From Planctomycetota bacterium (lineage in GTDB: Bacteria; Planctomycetota; J058; JAJDCQ01): a DNA stretch of 64,000 nucleotides. The notes below the pieces were generated by a model. It was not told where the DNA came from and ran no database searches. It was given only the letters and a program-made list of their open reading frames with translations. Location: the NCBI GenBank assembly GCA_029260755.1, contig JAJDCQ010000091.1, positions 99,498 to 163,497 of the forward strand, read 5' to 3'. Below, piece after piece: positions 54,701 to 63,795 of the stretch (positions within the stretch are counted from its first letter, which is position 1; every line of letters begins with the position of its first letter). The translations under genes were made by a program, and so were the position numbers.

Positions 54701-55727
54701 CGCCCTTGCCGAGGACCGAGACGAGCTCGAGGTTCCCGCCGATGACCGACCCGAGGGCGGGCTCGCCCGGCGGCGGCGGGGTCGCTCCCTCGGCGCGGGC
54801 CGGCGTCTCCGCCTGCGCCTTCGTCCGGTCGAGGGCCGTGTCGCCGGTGACCGCGCCGTGGATCCCGAGCGCCCGGGCGATCGTCTCGATCTCGCGCGCG
54901 ACCGCGGTCGCGTCGGCGGGGCGGTCGGCGGGCTCCTTCGCGAGCAGGGCCAGGACGAGCTTCTCGACCGCGTCGGGCACGCTCGCATCCGGCGCGTGCT
55001 CGCGCAGCGGCGGCGGCGGCTGCTCGAGGTGCGCCTTCATGAGCCCGGTGATGCTGCTCGCCGTGAACGGGACCTTGCCGCCGGTGAGCTGGTGGAGGAT
55101 CACCCCGAGGGCGTAGAGGTCGGTCCGGCCGTCGACGTCGTGGGCGCCCCGCCACTGCTCGGGCGCCATGTAGACCGGCGTGCCGAGGGTCTGGCCCTTC
55201 TTCGTGAGGATCGTCTTGCCATCGAGCGGCTCGCCGTCGACCTGGAGGACGAGCCCGAGGTCGCCGATCTTGCAGCGCCCCTCGGCGTCGAGGAAGACGT
55301 TCGCCGGCTTCAGGTCGCGATGCACGAGCCCCGCCCCGTGGGCCGCGGCGAGGCCGAGGGCGATGTCGCGCCCGGCGCGGAGCGCCTCGTGGAGCGGCAG
55401 CGGTCCGCCGCGCTCCTTGACGAGCGCCTCGAGGTCGCCGCCCGGGAGGAACTCCTGGACGATGAGCTGGAGCCCGTCGCCGCTCTCCTCGAGCCCGAAG
55501 CCGCGGACGACGTGGGCGTGCTCGACCCGCCGGGCCGCCTCCGCCTCCCGGCGGAAGCGCCGGAGCATCGGACCGTGCGCCTGCCACTCGGGGGTGATCG
55601 TCTTGACGACCACATCGCCGTACTCGTCGTGGGTCGCCCGGTAGACGACGCCCATCGCGCCCTTGCCGAGCTCCGAGGTGATCATGCACCGACCGAGACG
55701 GCGGCCTTCGAGGTTGGAGTGGGTCAC
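51735..55727 (-). CDS. DGR target: transmembrane double Ser/Thr kinase with Ig-like, DsbD-like and variable FGE/C-lectin-like domains
   Basis: A 1330-residue protein from a GTG. Kinase 1 (about 15-290) has Lys42, Asp138 in VHRDLKPANV and DLG (156-158) for DFG. Kinase 2 (about 332-615) is canonical (Lys362, HRDLKPQNLM, DFGIAKLL). A membrane helix (649-671) follows, then Asp/Pro-rich linkers and Ig-like segments. Next is a DsbD-alpha-like domain (about 915-1040; VRYQGCNDEVCWAP) and an FGE-sulfatase-like domain (about 1075-1330; LVPRGTFTMGSPEDEEG, YRLPTEAEWEHFARAG, GNVYEWCADWYGDYP). The C-terminal 47 residues (1282-1328) are the VR. The FGE catalytic second Cys is absent (GFRVV), so this is a ligand-binding fold. 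The variable tip is extracytoplasmic and the kinases cytoplasmic (inferred), giving a receptor kinase with diversified ligand binding. Confidence 0.92.
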   Translation of the reverse strand: MTHSNLEGRRLGRCMITSELGKGAMGVVYRATHDEYGDVVVKTITPEWQAHGPMLRRFRREAEAARRVEHAHVVRGFGLEESGDGLQLIVQEFLPGGDLEALVKERGGPLPLHEALRAGRDIALGLAAAHGAGLVHRDLKPANVFLDAEGRCKIGDLGLVLQVDGEPLDGKTILTKKGQTLGTPVYMAPEQWRGAHDVDGRTDLYALGVILHQLTGGKVPFTASSITGLMKAHLEQPPPPLREHAPDASVPDAVEKLVLALLAKEPADRPADATAVAREIETIARALGIHGAVTGDTALDRTKAQAETPARAEGATPPPPGEPALGSVIGGNLELVSVLGKGGMGVVYRARHTVLERDLAVKLIHAGFAQHAEFRARFLREANALMSFAHRGAVSLREFGEHEGALYMALDLAPGEPLDELLDREVPWSQDRAIALAREVLPCLAEAHEAGLVHRDLKPQNLMVELASPEGTEQTDGDDGLRVRVLDFGIAKLLDDAARAAAGGGDLTATGVSIGTPHYMSPEQDAGDPVDGRSDLYSFACVLYQALAGRRPIECDTIRKLKFKIQMEAPTPLGNVAAGRVSRPFAAAVMRALAKDPDDRPADAKAFLAELEEAAKAPVEPAPAAETSKPPVIETAPLAAGAPAGGSRGVVLVIGVLLALLAIAAALAGTGALSTTPDDAGRTAARGEEPEPGSATGAGTSGDASAGDGATDDDDDAPTPGPATLAALDPPAGALAVLATPTLRVRGTLSDPTAGPVYLGEPGRLPIAKTLDGDGTFEAHLGLEPDATAIEVRAGAEDGPVIATIPVAIDTAPPVVTIEAPSEWTGGPLEVSATIDDAHPSTVTFTLLADGEPAGPPVERPLEDGGRARATLAVPDAARILAVRVAAVDAAGHTREAERAVAVAPAPPPEGDDPFRFRAETERVTAAPGETVELAIIAIVPEEHSLYAGDPGVPVEITVAGDGIRAGPTRSPKSVTKRDELLGDHETFPDGARFVLPITVTPEANGTTSVVATVRYQGCNDEVCWAPGERMVAFTVVVEAGEPAFDPVPEGTWWTPTAEQLEAARRLKVPVWFENELGMRFVLVPRGTFTMGSPEDEEGRGSDEKPHRVTLTTDFYVAATEVTNAQFRRFQADHDSGEYEGHALNGEKQPVVTVDWNDARDFAAWLSKEAGEDGLYRLPTEAEWEHFARAGTSTVRFWGDGEAEASRFANGNDPKTALEFLFFWDAFRNDDGHRVTAPVGSFAPNPWGAYDVIGNVYEWCADWYGDYPSGAVTDPIGPADGTARVLRGGSWRHQPSYCRAAYRFGDVPGVRDVFFGFRVVCGVVGARQGR
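51745..51884 (-). repeat. DGR variable repeat (VR), 140 bp
   Basis: The end of the target gene. Against the TR there are 22 substitutions and no gaps; 20 are at TR sense-strand adenines. Residue changes run N1292R, N1293H, R1296S, N1297Y, N1302Y, N1304F, R1305G, N1306D, D1307V, E1309G, E1310V, N1312D, D1313V, N1314F, N1315F and S1317F (TR to VR). The two non-adenine differences are C to T (forward 51428 versus 51778, S1317F) and G to C (forward 51491 versus 51841, within R1296S). Confidence 0.95.
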
Positions 55728-55875
55728 GGCGACGCGTCTCCCGGGGCGGACGGGATCAGTTGGCCAAGCTAATCCGTGACTGGTCGACCGACAAGCCGCG
55801 GCGCGAAGGCGCTCGACGCCGTGAGGATCCGGACTCGACCGGCCTCCCGCATCGTCAGAGGTCGGGGTGGGCCGA

Positions 55876-58800
55876 TCAGCGACGCCTCCGCCATCCGAAG
55901 AATCGCGCGTCGGAGAGATCGTCCTCGCCCCTCTCGAACGCCTCCGCGAGACCCCGGATGAAAGCGCGCGTGACGTGTAGGAGAGTCGCTCGCCGGAGGG
56001 CGGTCCCGGGGGGCGTGCGTCCGATCGCCGCGAGCGCCTCGTCGATCGCGGCCGCTGCGGGGTCGAGGCGTCCCTCCCGCGCCGCGGCGAGGGCCACCTC
56101 GACCGTCGGGTCGAGATGCTCGAGCGCGTCGACGATCGCCCACGCCGCCGCCCGGTCGCCGTCCGCCGCGGCCTCGAGGCTTGCGCGGCGGTGGCAGGCC
56201 TCGCGCTGGAGGTGGAGGCGGGCGAGGGCGAGGGTGTCGAGCGGGTCAGGCCGAAGCGAGGCGGCGCGGACCTCCCAGGCGAGCGTGATGGCGCGGTCGG
56301 CGACGAGCGCGGCGAGCGAGTGCTCGCCGATGGACTCGAGCCGGAAGACGTACCGCGACAGCCGCTCGGATGCGTGCCAGAGCGTGTCCCGAAGAGCCTC
56401 CGGGTCGTCGTGCGCTCGCGCCCGACGGATCTTCAGCTCGATCTCGAAGACCGTCGCGCGATAGCTAGCGAGGCGCCGGCCGTGGGCCCAGTGGAGGTCG
56501 GCGAGCTCTCGAGCGCAGTTGATGACCTCCGCGGTCTCATCGCCGTTCGCCCGCGCGAGCTCGATCCAGCGCTCCATCACCGCGACGATGTCTCCGGCGC
56601 CCGTGACCCGAACGATGTCGCAACACGCCGGATCGCCGAGGAGGTTCAGCTTGCGGACGAGGTCGGCCAGCTCGTCCGCGAGGCTCACCTCCCGATCGAA
56701 TATCCAGGGAGGGTCCCCGCCCGCGGCGACGATCCGATCGACGAGCGCGCGCGCCGCCGGCTGGCCTTCCGGGAGACCCGTGAAGAGATGGAGCGCGTCC
56801 ACCAGGTTCTCGGCGTCGGCCGGAAGGTCCGCCAGGTCGACGAGCATATCGACGTAGGCCTCGGTGAGGGCCGGCCAGCGCTCGGCGGCGGGGCGCGCCT
56901 GTTCCTCGCGGATGATCGGCTCGAGGGCCTGGAGCGCGACCTCGTAGCCGACCGACGACCGGCTGAGCGCCTGGGCCACGAGCGCCCGGAACCAGAAGGC
57001 GCGGACCCCCGCCTCCATCGCCGATACGATGAGGCGCTTGCGACCCTCGCTCGGCGCCCGGTCGTCGAACATGCGGAGGAACCGCTCGCCGACGAGGAGG
57101 ATCACCGGATCGCGCCGCGCGGCGGGCTGCTCCAGGCACGCCTCGAGCCGGCTCCAGAGCGGGCTCTGATCGTCGACGCCCCACGCGTCGACGATGTGGC
57201 CCTCCCCGAGCGGCGAGAGCCCGTGCATCTCGAGGAGTCCGGCGGTGAGCAGGACCGCGTCGATCGATCGGGAATCGCCGGTCTTCCAGCCGACCTGGGA
57301 GCCCCGGAGGGCGACGTGGAGGTCGACGACCGTCGCGTCCGGCGGAGGAGGCGGCGGGGCCGGGGCGCGGACGAGGACGGCGAGGAGAAGCTCCGCCTCC
57401 TCGAGGCGCCCCGCCGCGAGGGCAGCGATGAGCTCGTGCTGGAGGCGCGCGACCGCGCCGACCGGCCAGGAGGACGGATCGACGAGCGTCCCGTGGCGCC
57501 GGCCCACCTGGAGGGCGGCCGCGACGGCCCCCGAGGCGTCGCCCGCGGCGGCGAGCCCGCCCGCCCGGCGTCGGAGGAGCGCCGCGCGCGCGTCGTCGTC
57601 GAGACCGTCCGCGCCGTACAGAGCATCGAAGCACGCCTCGTCTCGGGGGACCGGGAGCGCCGGATCGGAGACGGCGAGCCGCGCGAGGACCGCCGCCGGG
57701 TCCCCGACGACGCGCGCGGGGGGATCGTGCTCGAAGGCGAGCTCGAAGAGGAGACGATGGCGGCCCGCGGCCGAGAGGACGTCGCGGGCGAGATCGAAGC
57801 GGGCGAGGTCGAGCCGACCGCGGGACCGGACCGTCTCGAGGAGGTCGGTGCCCGCCTGCTCCGCGGCCGGACCACGGGTCGATGGGTGGGCCAGGACCTG
57901 GATGGCGCTGATGAACCGGACGCGGTCGGCGTCGCCAGGGGTGAGGTCCCGGCGGCCCGAGATCGCCTCGAGCTGCTCGCGCAGCGGACGGGGCAGCCGC
58001 GCGCCTCTGCCGCGGAGCTCGTCCTCGATCCGATCGAGGATCGGCGCGACCGACGCGGTCTCCGCGGCCTTCGGTCGAAGCTGCCAGGAGGCGCTCGCGA
58101 TGACGGCCGCCGCCAAGACCACGGCGAGGCCGGCCGCGACGAGGGTCGGTCGACGCGAGACGATCTTCGCGTCCGGCGTGCCTTCGCTCGCGAGGAACGC
58201 CTCGAGCGCGGAGGCGAGCTCGAGCGCCGACGTAAACCGGTCGGCGGGGCGCTTCGCGAGGGCGCGCGCGCAGATCGCGTCGAGCTCGGCCGGCACTCCG
58301 GGCTGCCGGCGGCTCGGTGCGGTCGGCCGCGTCACGAGGACCGCGCGGATGATCGCGTGCGCCGGCGAGTGCCCGTCGCCGACCGGGGTCACGCCGGTGA
58401 GCGCCTCGTAGAGGGTCGCGCCGAGGCCATAGACGTCGGTCGCCGGGCCGACCGGCTCCTCGGCGCTCGGCGCGATCTGCTCGGGCGCCATGTAGACGGG
58501 CGTGCCGAGGATCTGGCCGGTCCGGGTGAGGGAGGCGGCGGCCTCGTCGGAGGCGAGGCCGAAGTCGAGGAGGCGCGGACGGCCGTCGCGGTCGACGACG
58601 ACGTTCGCCGGCTTGATGTCGCGATGGACGATCCCGCGTTCATGGGCGGCATGCACGGCGCGGGCGATCTCGGCGACGAGCCGCGCGGCATCGCGCGGCC
58701 GCAACGGCCCGCCGCCGGGCCCGCCGAGGACGTCGTCGAGGCCGCGGCCCTCGACGAGGTCCATCGAGAACCAGGGCCGATCGCGGGCATCGACGCCGAA

Positions 58801-59046
58801 GGAGTGGATCTTGACGATCGCCGGGTGAGCCGAGGCGAGCTTCGCGAGCACCTCGGCCTCGCGGCGGAACCGGGCCACGACGCGGTCGGCCTGGGTGCCC
58901 TCCCCCATGACGAGGATCAGCTTGACCGCGTGCTCGACGCCTGCCTCCTCGTGCCGGGCGCGGAAGACGCAGCCCATCCCTCCGTGGCCGAGCTGGTCGA
59001 CCAGCCGGTACGGACCGAGGCGCGCGCCGGGGGACGGAGCTCCCAT
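55876..59046 (-). CDS. membrane Ser/Thr protein kinase with large helical extracytoplasmic domain
   Basis: A 1056-residue protein from the ATG at 59046 (MGAPSPGARLGPYRLVDQLG); 50 upstream in-frame residues are unlike a kinase. The kinase domain (about 12-275) is intact: GHGGMGCVF, VKLILVMG, VHRDIKPANVVVD, LDFGLASDE and GTPVYMAPEQ. A membrane helix (LVAAGLAVVLAAAVIASASW) follows at about 290-315. The remaining 730 residues are helical without a repeat I can name. It is the gene before the DGR target on the same strand (148 bp gap), but no shared transcript is shown. Confidence 0.88.
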   Translation of the reverse strand: MGAPSPGARLGPYRLVDQLGHGGMGCVFRARHEEAGVEHAVKLILVMGEGTQADRVVARFRREAEVLAKLASAHPAIVKIHSFGVDARDRPWFSMDLVEGRGLDDVLGGPGGGPLRPRDAARLVAEIARAVHAAHERGIVHRDIKPANVVVDRDGRPRLLDFGLASDEAAASLTRTGQILGTPVYMAPEQIAPSAEEPVGPATDVYGLGATLYEALTGVTPVGDGHSPAHAIIRAVLVTRPTAPSRRQPGVPAELDAICARALAKRPADRFTSALELASALEAFLASEGTPDAKIVSRRPTLVAAGLAVVLAAAVIASASWQLRPKAAETASVAPILDRIEDELRGRGARLPRPLREQLEAISGRRDLTPGDADRVRFISAIQVLAHPSTRGPAAEQAGTDLLETVRSRGRLDLARFDLARDVLSAAGRHRLLFELAFEHDPPARVVGDPAAVLARLAVSDPALPVPRDEACFDALYGADGLDDDARAALLRRRAGGLAAAGDASGAVAAALQVGRRHGTLVDPSSWPVGAVARLQHELIAALAAGRLEEAELLLAVLVRAPAPPPPPPDATVVDLHVALRGSQVGWKTGDSRSIDAVLLTAGLLEMHGLSPLGEGHIVDAWGVDDQSPLWSRLEACLEQPAARRDPVILLVGERFLRMFDDRAPSEGRKRLIVSAMEAGVRAFWFRALVAQALSRSSVGYEVALQALEPIIREEQARPAAERWPALTEAYVDMLVDLADLPADAENLVDALHLFTGLPEGQPAARALVDRIVAAGGDPPWIFDREVSLADELADLVRKLNLLGDPACCDIVRVTGAGDIVAVMERWIELARANGDETAEVINCARELADLHWAHGRRLASYRATVFEIELKIRRARAHDDPEALRDTLWHASERLSRYVFRLESIGEHSLAALVADRAITLAWEVRAASLRPDPLDTLALARLHLQREACHRRASLEAAADGDRAAAWAIVDALEHLDPTVEVALAAAREGRLDPAAAAIDEALAAIGRTPPGTALRRATLLHVTRAFIRGLAEAFERGEDDLSDARFFGWRRRR

Positions 59047-59122
59047 GCCGGCGAGGATGGCGCCGTCGCGACTCGCACGCAAACCGAGCGGCCCGGTGCT
59101 CGGGACGGCCTGGAGACGAGAC

Positions 59123-61156
59123 CTACCGGGTGAGCTCCGTTTCCAGGAGACTCGGCGGCACGAAGCCCGAGCGCAGCAGGCGTTCGTGGAACTCACGCGC
59201 GTCGAAGCGTTCGCCGAGCTCGCCTTCGACCCGCTGCCGGAGCTCGCGGATCGCTCGATGACCGACGAAGTAGGTCGAGGCGAGGCCGGGGTCCTTCGCG
59301 CGGTCTCCGACGTCGGCGAGGGTGAGCTCGTCGTCTCCGGTGAAGTCCGCGAGGAGCCGAAGAAGCTCGTCAGGACTGGCGGCGCGCGTTTGGAGCAGCA
59401 CCTCGAAGGCGGCCTCGAAGGCGATGGAGAGCCGGTCCAGGCTGCGCTCGTAGGCGTCGAGCGCCGCGCGGTCGCGGTGGTAGTCGCTCTCGTGCGTCAG
59501 CTCTTCCGCGTAGACGGCCCAGCCTTCCTGAGAGACCCGGCAATCGTAGACCCGACGGAGAAGGCAGCTCGACTCCACGGTCAGCTCGTGATGGAGGTGA
59601 TGGCCCGGATAGACCTCGTGGGCGGCGGTGTGCTGAGCGATCAGAACGAGGGAGTCCAGCTCGATCTCGGGAAGGTCGCTGATGAGGAAGCGCGGGCGAA
59701 CCTCGGCGGAACTCGGGGTCAAGGGCCCGGGCGGCAGGTACAAGTCTCGCTCGTCCTCCTCCCAGATCGATGGGACGGGCGCGATGACCACGCCTCGGTC
59801 TTGGCGAGGCCCCTGTCGGATCCACCGCGATTGGAAGGAGCGCAGCTCCTCGACGACGTAGGGGTAGGCATCTCGAACGCCACCCCTCGCTCGCGAGCTC
59901 GCCGGGCCTTCCGCGGGAGGGAGCCGCTCGACCTGGCGCTCGAGCTGCTTCCGGGTGCTCTCGAGCTCCGCGACGGCATCCTCGAGCAACCTCTGGGCGC
60001 CGTAGTCCAGGAAGTCGACTCGTCGAAGGATGACGTCGTAGCCCTGCGGTCCGATGCCGAGGACGTCCGTCGAACGAGCGAGGACCTCTCCTCGAAGCGC
60101 GGTCTCGTAGCCCTGCAGCGCCTCGATGGCTTGGTCCGACGCCGCCTGGAGCTCGGCGCCCGACTCGCCCCAGAGCGCCGGGTAGGAGCGAACGTATCCA
60201 CGAATCGAGTCGAGACGCCGGGCGGCGCTGAGGACGAGCGCTCTCGGGGGACTCTTCAGCCGATCGGGGAGCCGCCCCAGGTGGTGCGAGAGGGCCACGA
60301 GGCGATCCTTGGCTGCCTCGATCCGGTCCCGCTCGGAGCAGCAATCGAACGTGACTAGAGCAACCAGCGGATCGAAGGCACGCTCCGCCCGTGCCAGGAC
60401 GTCGCTCTCGCGACTCTCGAACCCCCAGGGCAGGGGCACCTCCACCAAGGTGAGCAGAAGCTCGCGGTCGACATCTTGGTGTGCGGTGGGCTCCCCCGAG
60501 CGCCTCCATCGGTCCACGGCTCGGCGAACCTCGTCGCACAGGAGGAGGACCCGCGCCAGAGCGACGTCGTCGACCACGGTGACTTCACTGGGATGGGGAT
60601 GGACGCCGAGGAGGCTCCCGAGGTCGGGGTCGATCTGAACGAGACGCTCGAGGTAGGCCGTCGTGAGCGAGTGCAGATCAGCGGCTTCGCCGGAAACCGG
60701 CGGGCGGTGCAAGCTCTCCGCATGAGTGACGGCATCCGGATTCCGTCGACGAAGCCGATCCAGAGACTCGCTCGGCGACGGGGGCTCGAACGGTGGGATC
60801 TCCTTCGCGTTCGCTGCGTAGGCCTTGAGATCCGAGACCAGGCTCGCCCACGGATCTCGGGGTGCTCGCGTGAGATGAACGGCCAACGCGACGCCGCCGA
60901 CGAGGACCGCGAGGCCGCCGAGTCGACGGATCAGGCCTCGCCTCGGCGCCTCCGATCGAGTCGGAGCGGGCTTCGCGGGCTGCTCGCTCTCGACCGCGAC
61001 GATGGAGGTCCCCGGGAGGGGAAACAGGCTGTCGTCGAGAGGGCTTCGGTCGACCTCGGACGGCGTGGGGCGTTCCGGGCAGAGGTTGATCTCGCAATGG
61101 GGGCAGACTCGCTCTGCTCCCTGCAGAGACCCGCCGCAGGCGTCACAGGCTTGCAT
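59123..61156 (-). CDS. DUF885-type metallopeptidase-like protein with zinc-ribbon and membrane anchor
   Basis: A 677-residue protein from the ATG at 61156. The first 35 residues hold a zinc ribbon (CDACGG...CPHCEINLC), followed by a Pro-rich stretch and a membrane helix (LGGLAVLVGGVALAVHL). The large C-terminal domain is DUF885, whose zinc motif appears as AAHEVYPGHHLHHE with the third-ligand Glu in RVSQEGWAVYAEELTHES. DUF885 proteins resemble gluzincin peptidases. The N-terminal ribbon plus helix is unusual. Base and codon use are slightly less GC-biased than its neighbours. Confidence 0.8.
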   Translation of the reverse strand: MQACDACGGSLQGAERVCPHCEINLCPERPTPSEVDRSPLDDSLFPLPGTSIVAVESEQPAKPAPTRSEAPRRGLIRRLGGLAVLVGGVALAVHLTRAPRDPWASLVSDLKAYAANAKEIPPFEPPSPSESLDRLRRRNPDAVTHAESLHRPPVSGEAADLHSLTTAYLERLVQIDPDLGSLLGVHPHPSEVTVVDDVALARVLLLCDEVRRAVDRWRRSGEPTAHQDVDRELLLTLVEVPLPWGFESRESDVLARAERAFDPLVALVTFDCCSERDRIEAAKDRLVALSHHLGRLPDRLKSPPRALVLSAARRLDSIRGYVRSYPALWGESGAELQAASDQAIEALQGYETALRGEVLARSTDVLGIGPQGYDVILRRVDFLDYGAQRLLEDAVAELESTRKQLERQVERLPPAEGPASSRARGGVRDAYPYVVEELRSFQSRWIRQGPRQDRGVVIAPVPSIWEEDERDLYLPPGPLTPSSAEVRPRFLISDLPEIELDSLVLIAQHTAAHEVYPGHHLHHELTVESSCLLRRVYDCRVSQEGWAVYAEELTHESDYHRDRAALDAYERSLDRLSIAFEAAFEVLLQTRAASPDELLRLLADFTGDDELTLADVGDRAKDPGLASTYFVGHRAIRELRQRVEGELGERFDAREFHERLLRSGFVPPSLLETELTR

Positions 61157-61369
61157 TGCATCGCGCTCCGCGCCCGTCCTCGACCGCACGCAACGACGGT
61201 GGCGGGCTGCTCCGCGTTCGCCGTCTGCTCGAATCGGCAGCGGCGTCGGCGCTCACCTGAGCCCGGAACAGGGGGCGCTCGGATCATAGGACCAGGCGCC
61301 GCCCGGAGCTACGGTCGGGATGGCGCTTGCTCTTCGTGGCGCACCCCCGACACGACCGGTATCATCGTT

Positions 61370-61385
61370 ACATCATCGATGATGT
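61370..61385. promoter_or_regulatory. perfect 16-bp palindrome upstream of prkA
   Basis: ACATCATCGATGATGT reads the same on both strands and lies 38 bp before the GTG of prkA. A TATCAT box (61360-61365) precedes it, but no good -35 is visible. A repressor-binding operator is plausible. Confidence 0.5.
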
Positions 61386-61422
61386 GAGTACCTTCGCAGC
61401 ACGACCTCAACGAGGAGAGATC

Positions 61423-63795
61423 GTGGCCGAGACGACCGACGAGGCGGGGACGCGCGTCGAGGCCCCCGCGTCCGGGGGCGAGGCGGCGGCGGGGAACGGG
61501 TCCGGGGCCGACGGCGCCGAGGCCGATGCGGGCGTGACCGAGGATCGGCTCGAGAGCATCGCGGCTCGGGTCGTCGGTCAGTTCAAGAAGGACCAGCAGG
61601 TCCTCTCGTTCGGGGAGCTCGTCGCCGAGGTCCGCCGGGACCCGCACCGGATCTCGCGCGGGGCGTTCGAGTACGTCCGCGACATGTTCGACTGGTTCGG
61701 CACCCGCCCCGTCCCGGGCACCGGCGGCCGGGTCGTTCCGCGCTGGAACCTCTTCGACACGCCCTGGAGCGGCGGCGAGGGCGCGGTCCGCGGCCAGGAG
61801 GAGGTGCAGGCCTCCCTCTACCGGTTCCTCCAGTCGTTCTGCGAGAAGGGCCGGGCCGACAAGCTGCTGATGCTCCACGGCCCGAACGGGTCGAGCAAGT
61901 CGACGATCGTCGAGGCGATCATGGGCGGCCTCGAGTTCTACAGCGGCGAGGCGGCCGGCGCGGTCTACACGTTCACCTGGGTCTTCTCCGACGCCTTCGA
62001 GCGCGACCGGCTCGGGTTCGGGGGCGGCGCGCGGAAGGACTCGCCGGCGATCAAGGCGGGCAGCCACGCCTACCTCGCGCCCGAGGAGATCAGCTTCCAG
62101 ATGCCCTGCGAGCTGAAGGACAACCCGCTCTTCCTGATCCCGAAGGAGGAGCGGATCCGGCTGCTCGAGGACGCCTACCAGGGTCGCGGCGAGACGGTGC
62201 GCCTCTCGAGCTTCATGACCGACGGCGATCTCTGTCAGAAGTGCCGCGAGATCTACACGAGCCTCCTCAACGCCTACCAGGGCGACTGGTCGCGGGTGGT
62301 CAGTCACATCCGGGTCGAGCGCCTCTCGATCTCGAAGCGCTACCGGCGCAGCGCCGTCACGATCGAGCCGCAGCGCAACGTCGACGGCGCGACCCGGGCG
62401 TTGAACCTCGAGAAGAACTTCCAGATCCCGCCGGTGCTCGGCCACAGCAACCTGTTCGAGCCCTACGGCGACCTCATCGACGCCAACGGCGGGATCGTCG
62501 AGTACTCCGACTTCTTCAAGCGGCCGCTCGAGATGCACAAGTATCTCCTGACGACGTGCGAGAAGAACTCGATCAGCCTCCCGTCGCTCATGGCGTATCT
62601 GAACGTCGTGATGCTCGCGACCTCGAACGAGAAGCACCTCTCCGCGTTCAAGCGCGACCCGGACTTCTCCGCGTTCAAGGGTCGGATCGAGCTGATCTGC
62701 GTCCCCTACCTCATCGAGGTCAGCAAGGAGGCGCGGATCTACGAGCGGCACCTCGAGCCGATCCGCGTCGAGAAGCACGTCGCCCCGCACACCGCCTGGG
62801 CGGCCGCTCTCTGGGCCGTCCTCACGCGCCTCCGCCGCCCCAAGAGCAAGCACTACAGCAGCGACCTCGGCGCCGTCGTCGCCCGCCTCACCCCGGTCCA
62901 GAAGGCCGACCTCTACGACGGGGCGGGCCCGCCGAACGATCTCAAGGAGGCGGAGCGGCGCGACCTCGCCGGCAACGTCGGCAAGATCGTCGCCGAGTTC
63001 GAGGACGTCGAGGAGGAGTTCGAGGGGATGATCGACGCCGCCTACGAGGGGCGGCGCGGCGCGAGCCCGCGCGAGATGATGACGCTCCTCAACGAGGCGG
63101 CCGCCTTCGAGGGGTCGCGCTGCGTCTCGCCGCTCACCCTGCTGCGCGGGATGCGCGACCTCTCGCGCGACCGGAGCCTCTACGACTTCCTGCGCCTCGA
63201 GGCCGACAACGGCTACGGCGACATCGAGCGCCTCACCGAGGAGGTCGAGCGGGTCTACCTCGAGCGGGTCGTCGAGGAGGTGAACGACGCGATCGACCTC
63301 GTCGAGGCGAAGGAGTACCGGCGCCTCTTCGAGGACTACTTCCTCCACGTGAAGGCGTTCAACCGCGGCGAGCGGGTGCCGAACCGCCAGACCGGCGAGC
63401 TCGAGGAGCCCAACGACGAGCTGATGTCGAAGGTGGAGGGCGTCATCGGCGTGCGCGAGAAGCCGGACCAGTTCCGCCGCTCGCTCATCGAGCGGATCGC
63501 CGCCTGGGCGATCGGGCACGCCAACCAGCCCCTCGACTACGACGAGCTGTTCGGCGACATCCTCCGCGCCCTGAAGACGAACTACTACAAGGACCGCGAG
63601 GTGTCGGTCGAGGCGATCACGCGCAACATCCTGCGGTTCGGCACCGAGGACGCGCGCGACATCAAGGCGGAGGACCGCCCGACGGTGCTCCGCTCCCTCG
63701 CCCGCCTGAAGGTGAAGTACGGCTACTGCGTCGATTGCGCGAAGGAGGTGCTCACCTTCGTCCTCAAGAACCGGGCGGCGCTCCAGAAGGGCTAG
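61423..63795 (+). CDS. prkA: PrkA-type serine protein kinase / AAA ATPase
   Basis: A 790-residue protein from the GTG at 61423, preceded by GAGGAGA; the in-frame ATG at 61327 is less likely. The PrkA AAA-type domain is clear: Walker A in LMLHGPNGSSKSTIVEAI and PEEISFQMPCELKDNPLFLI. The C-terminal PrkA kinase domain contains LYDFLRLEADNGYGDIERLT and VRTEVSVEAITRN-like DREVSVEAITRNI. It is longer than E. coli YeaG (about 644 residues). PrkA proteins usually sit with yeaH (DUF444) and spoVR, stress or sporulation partners; the window ends before such genes could be seen. Confidence 0.9.
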   Translation: MAETTDEAGTRVEAPASGGEAAAGNGSGADGAEADAGVTEDRLESIAARVVGQFKKDQQVLSFGELVAEVRRDPHRISRGAFEYVRDMFDWFGTRPVPGTGGRVVPRWNLFDTPWSGGEGAVRGQEEVQASLYRFLQSFCEKGRADKLLMLHGPNGSSKSTIVEAIMGGLEFYSGEAAGAVYTFTWVFSDAFERDRLGFGGGARKDSPAIKAGSHAYLAPEEISFQMPCELKDNPLFLIPKEERIRLLEDAYQGRGETVRLSSFMTDGDLCQKCREIYTSLLNAYQGDWSRVVSHIRVERLSISKRYRRSAVTIEPQRNVDGATRALNLEKNFQIPPVLGHSNLFEPYGDLIDANGGIVEYSDFFKRPLEMHKYLLTTCEKNSISLPSLMAYLNVVMLATSNEKHLSAFKRDPDFSAFKGRIELICVPYLIEVSKEARIYERHLEPIRVEKHVAPHTAWAAALWAVLTRLRRPKSKHYSSDLGAVVARLTPVQKADLYDGAGPPNDLKEAERRDLAGNVGKIVAEFEDVEEEFEGMIDAAYEGRRGASPREMMTLLNEAAAFEGSRCVSPLTLLRGMRDLSRDRSLYDFLRLEADNGYGDIERLTEEVERVYLERVVEEVNDAIDLVEAKEYRRLFEDYFLHVKAFNRGERVPNRQTGELEEPNDELMSKVEGVIGVREKPDQFRRSLIERIAAWAIGHANQPLDYDELFGDILRALKTNYYKDREVSVEAITRNILRFGTEDARDIKAEDRPTVLRSLARLKVKYGYCVDCAKEVLTFVLKNRAALQKG

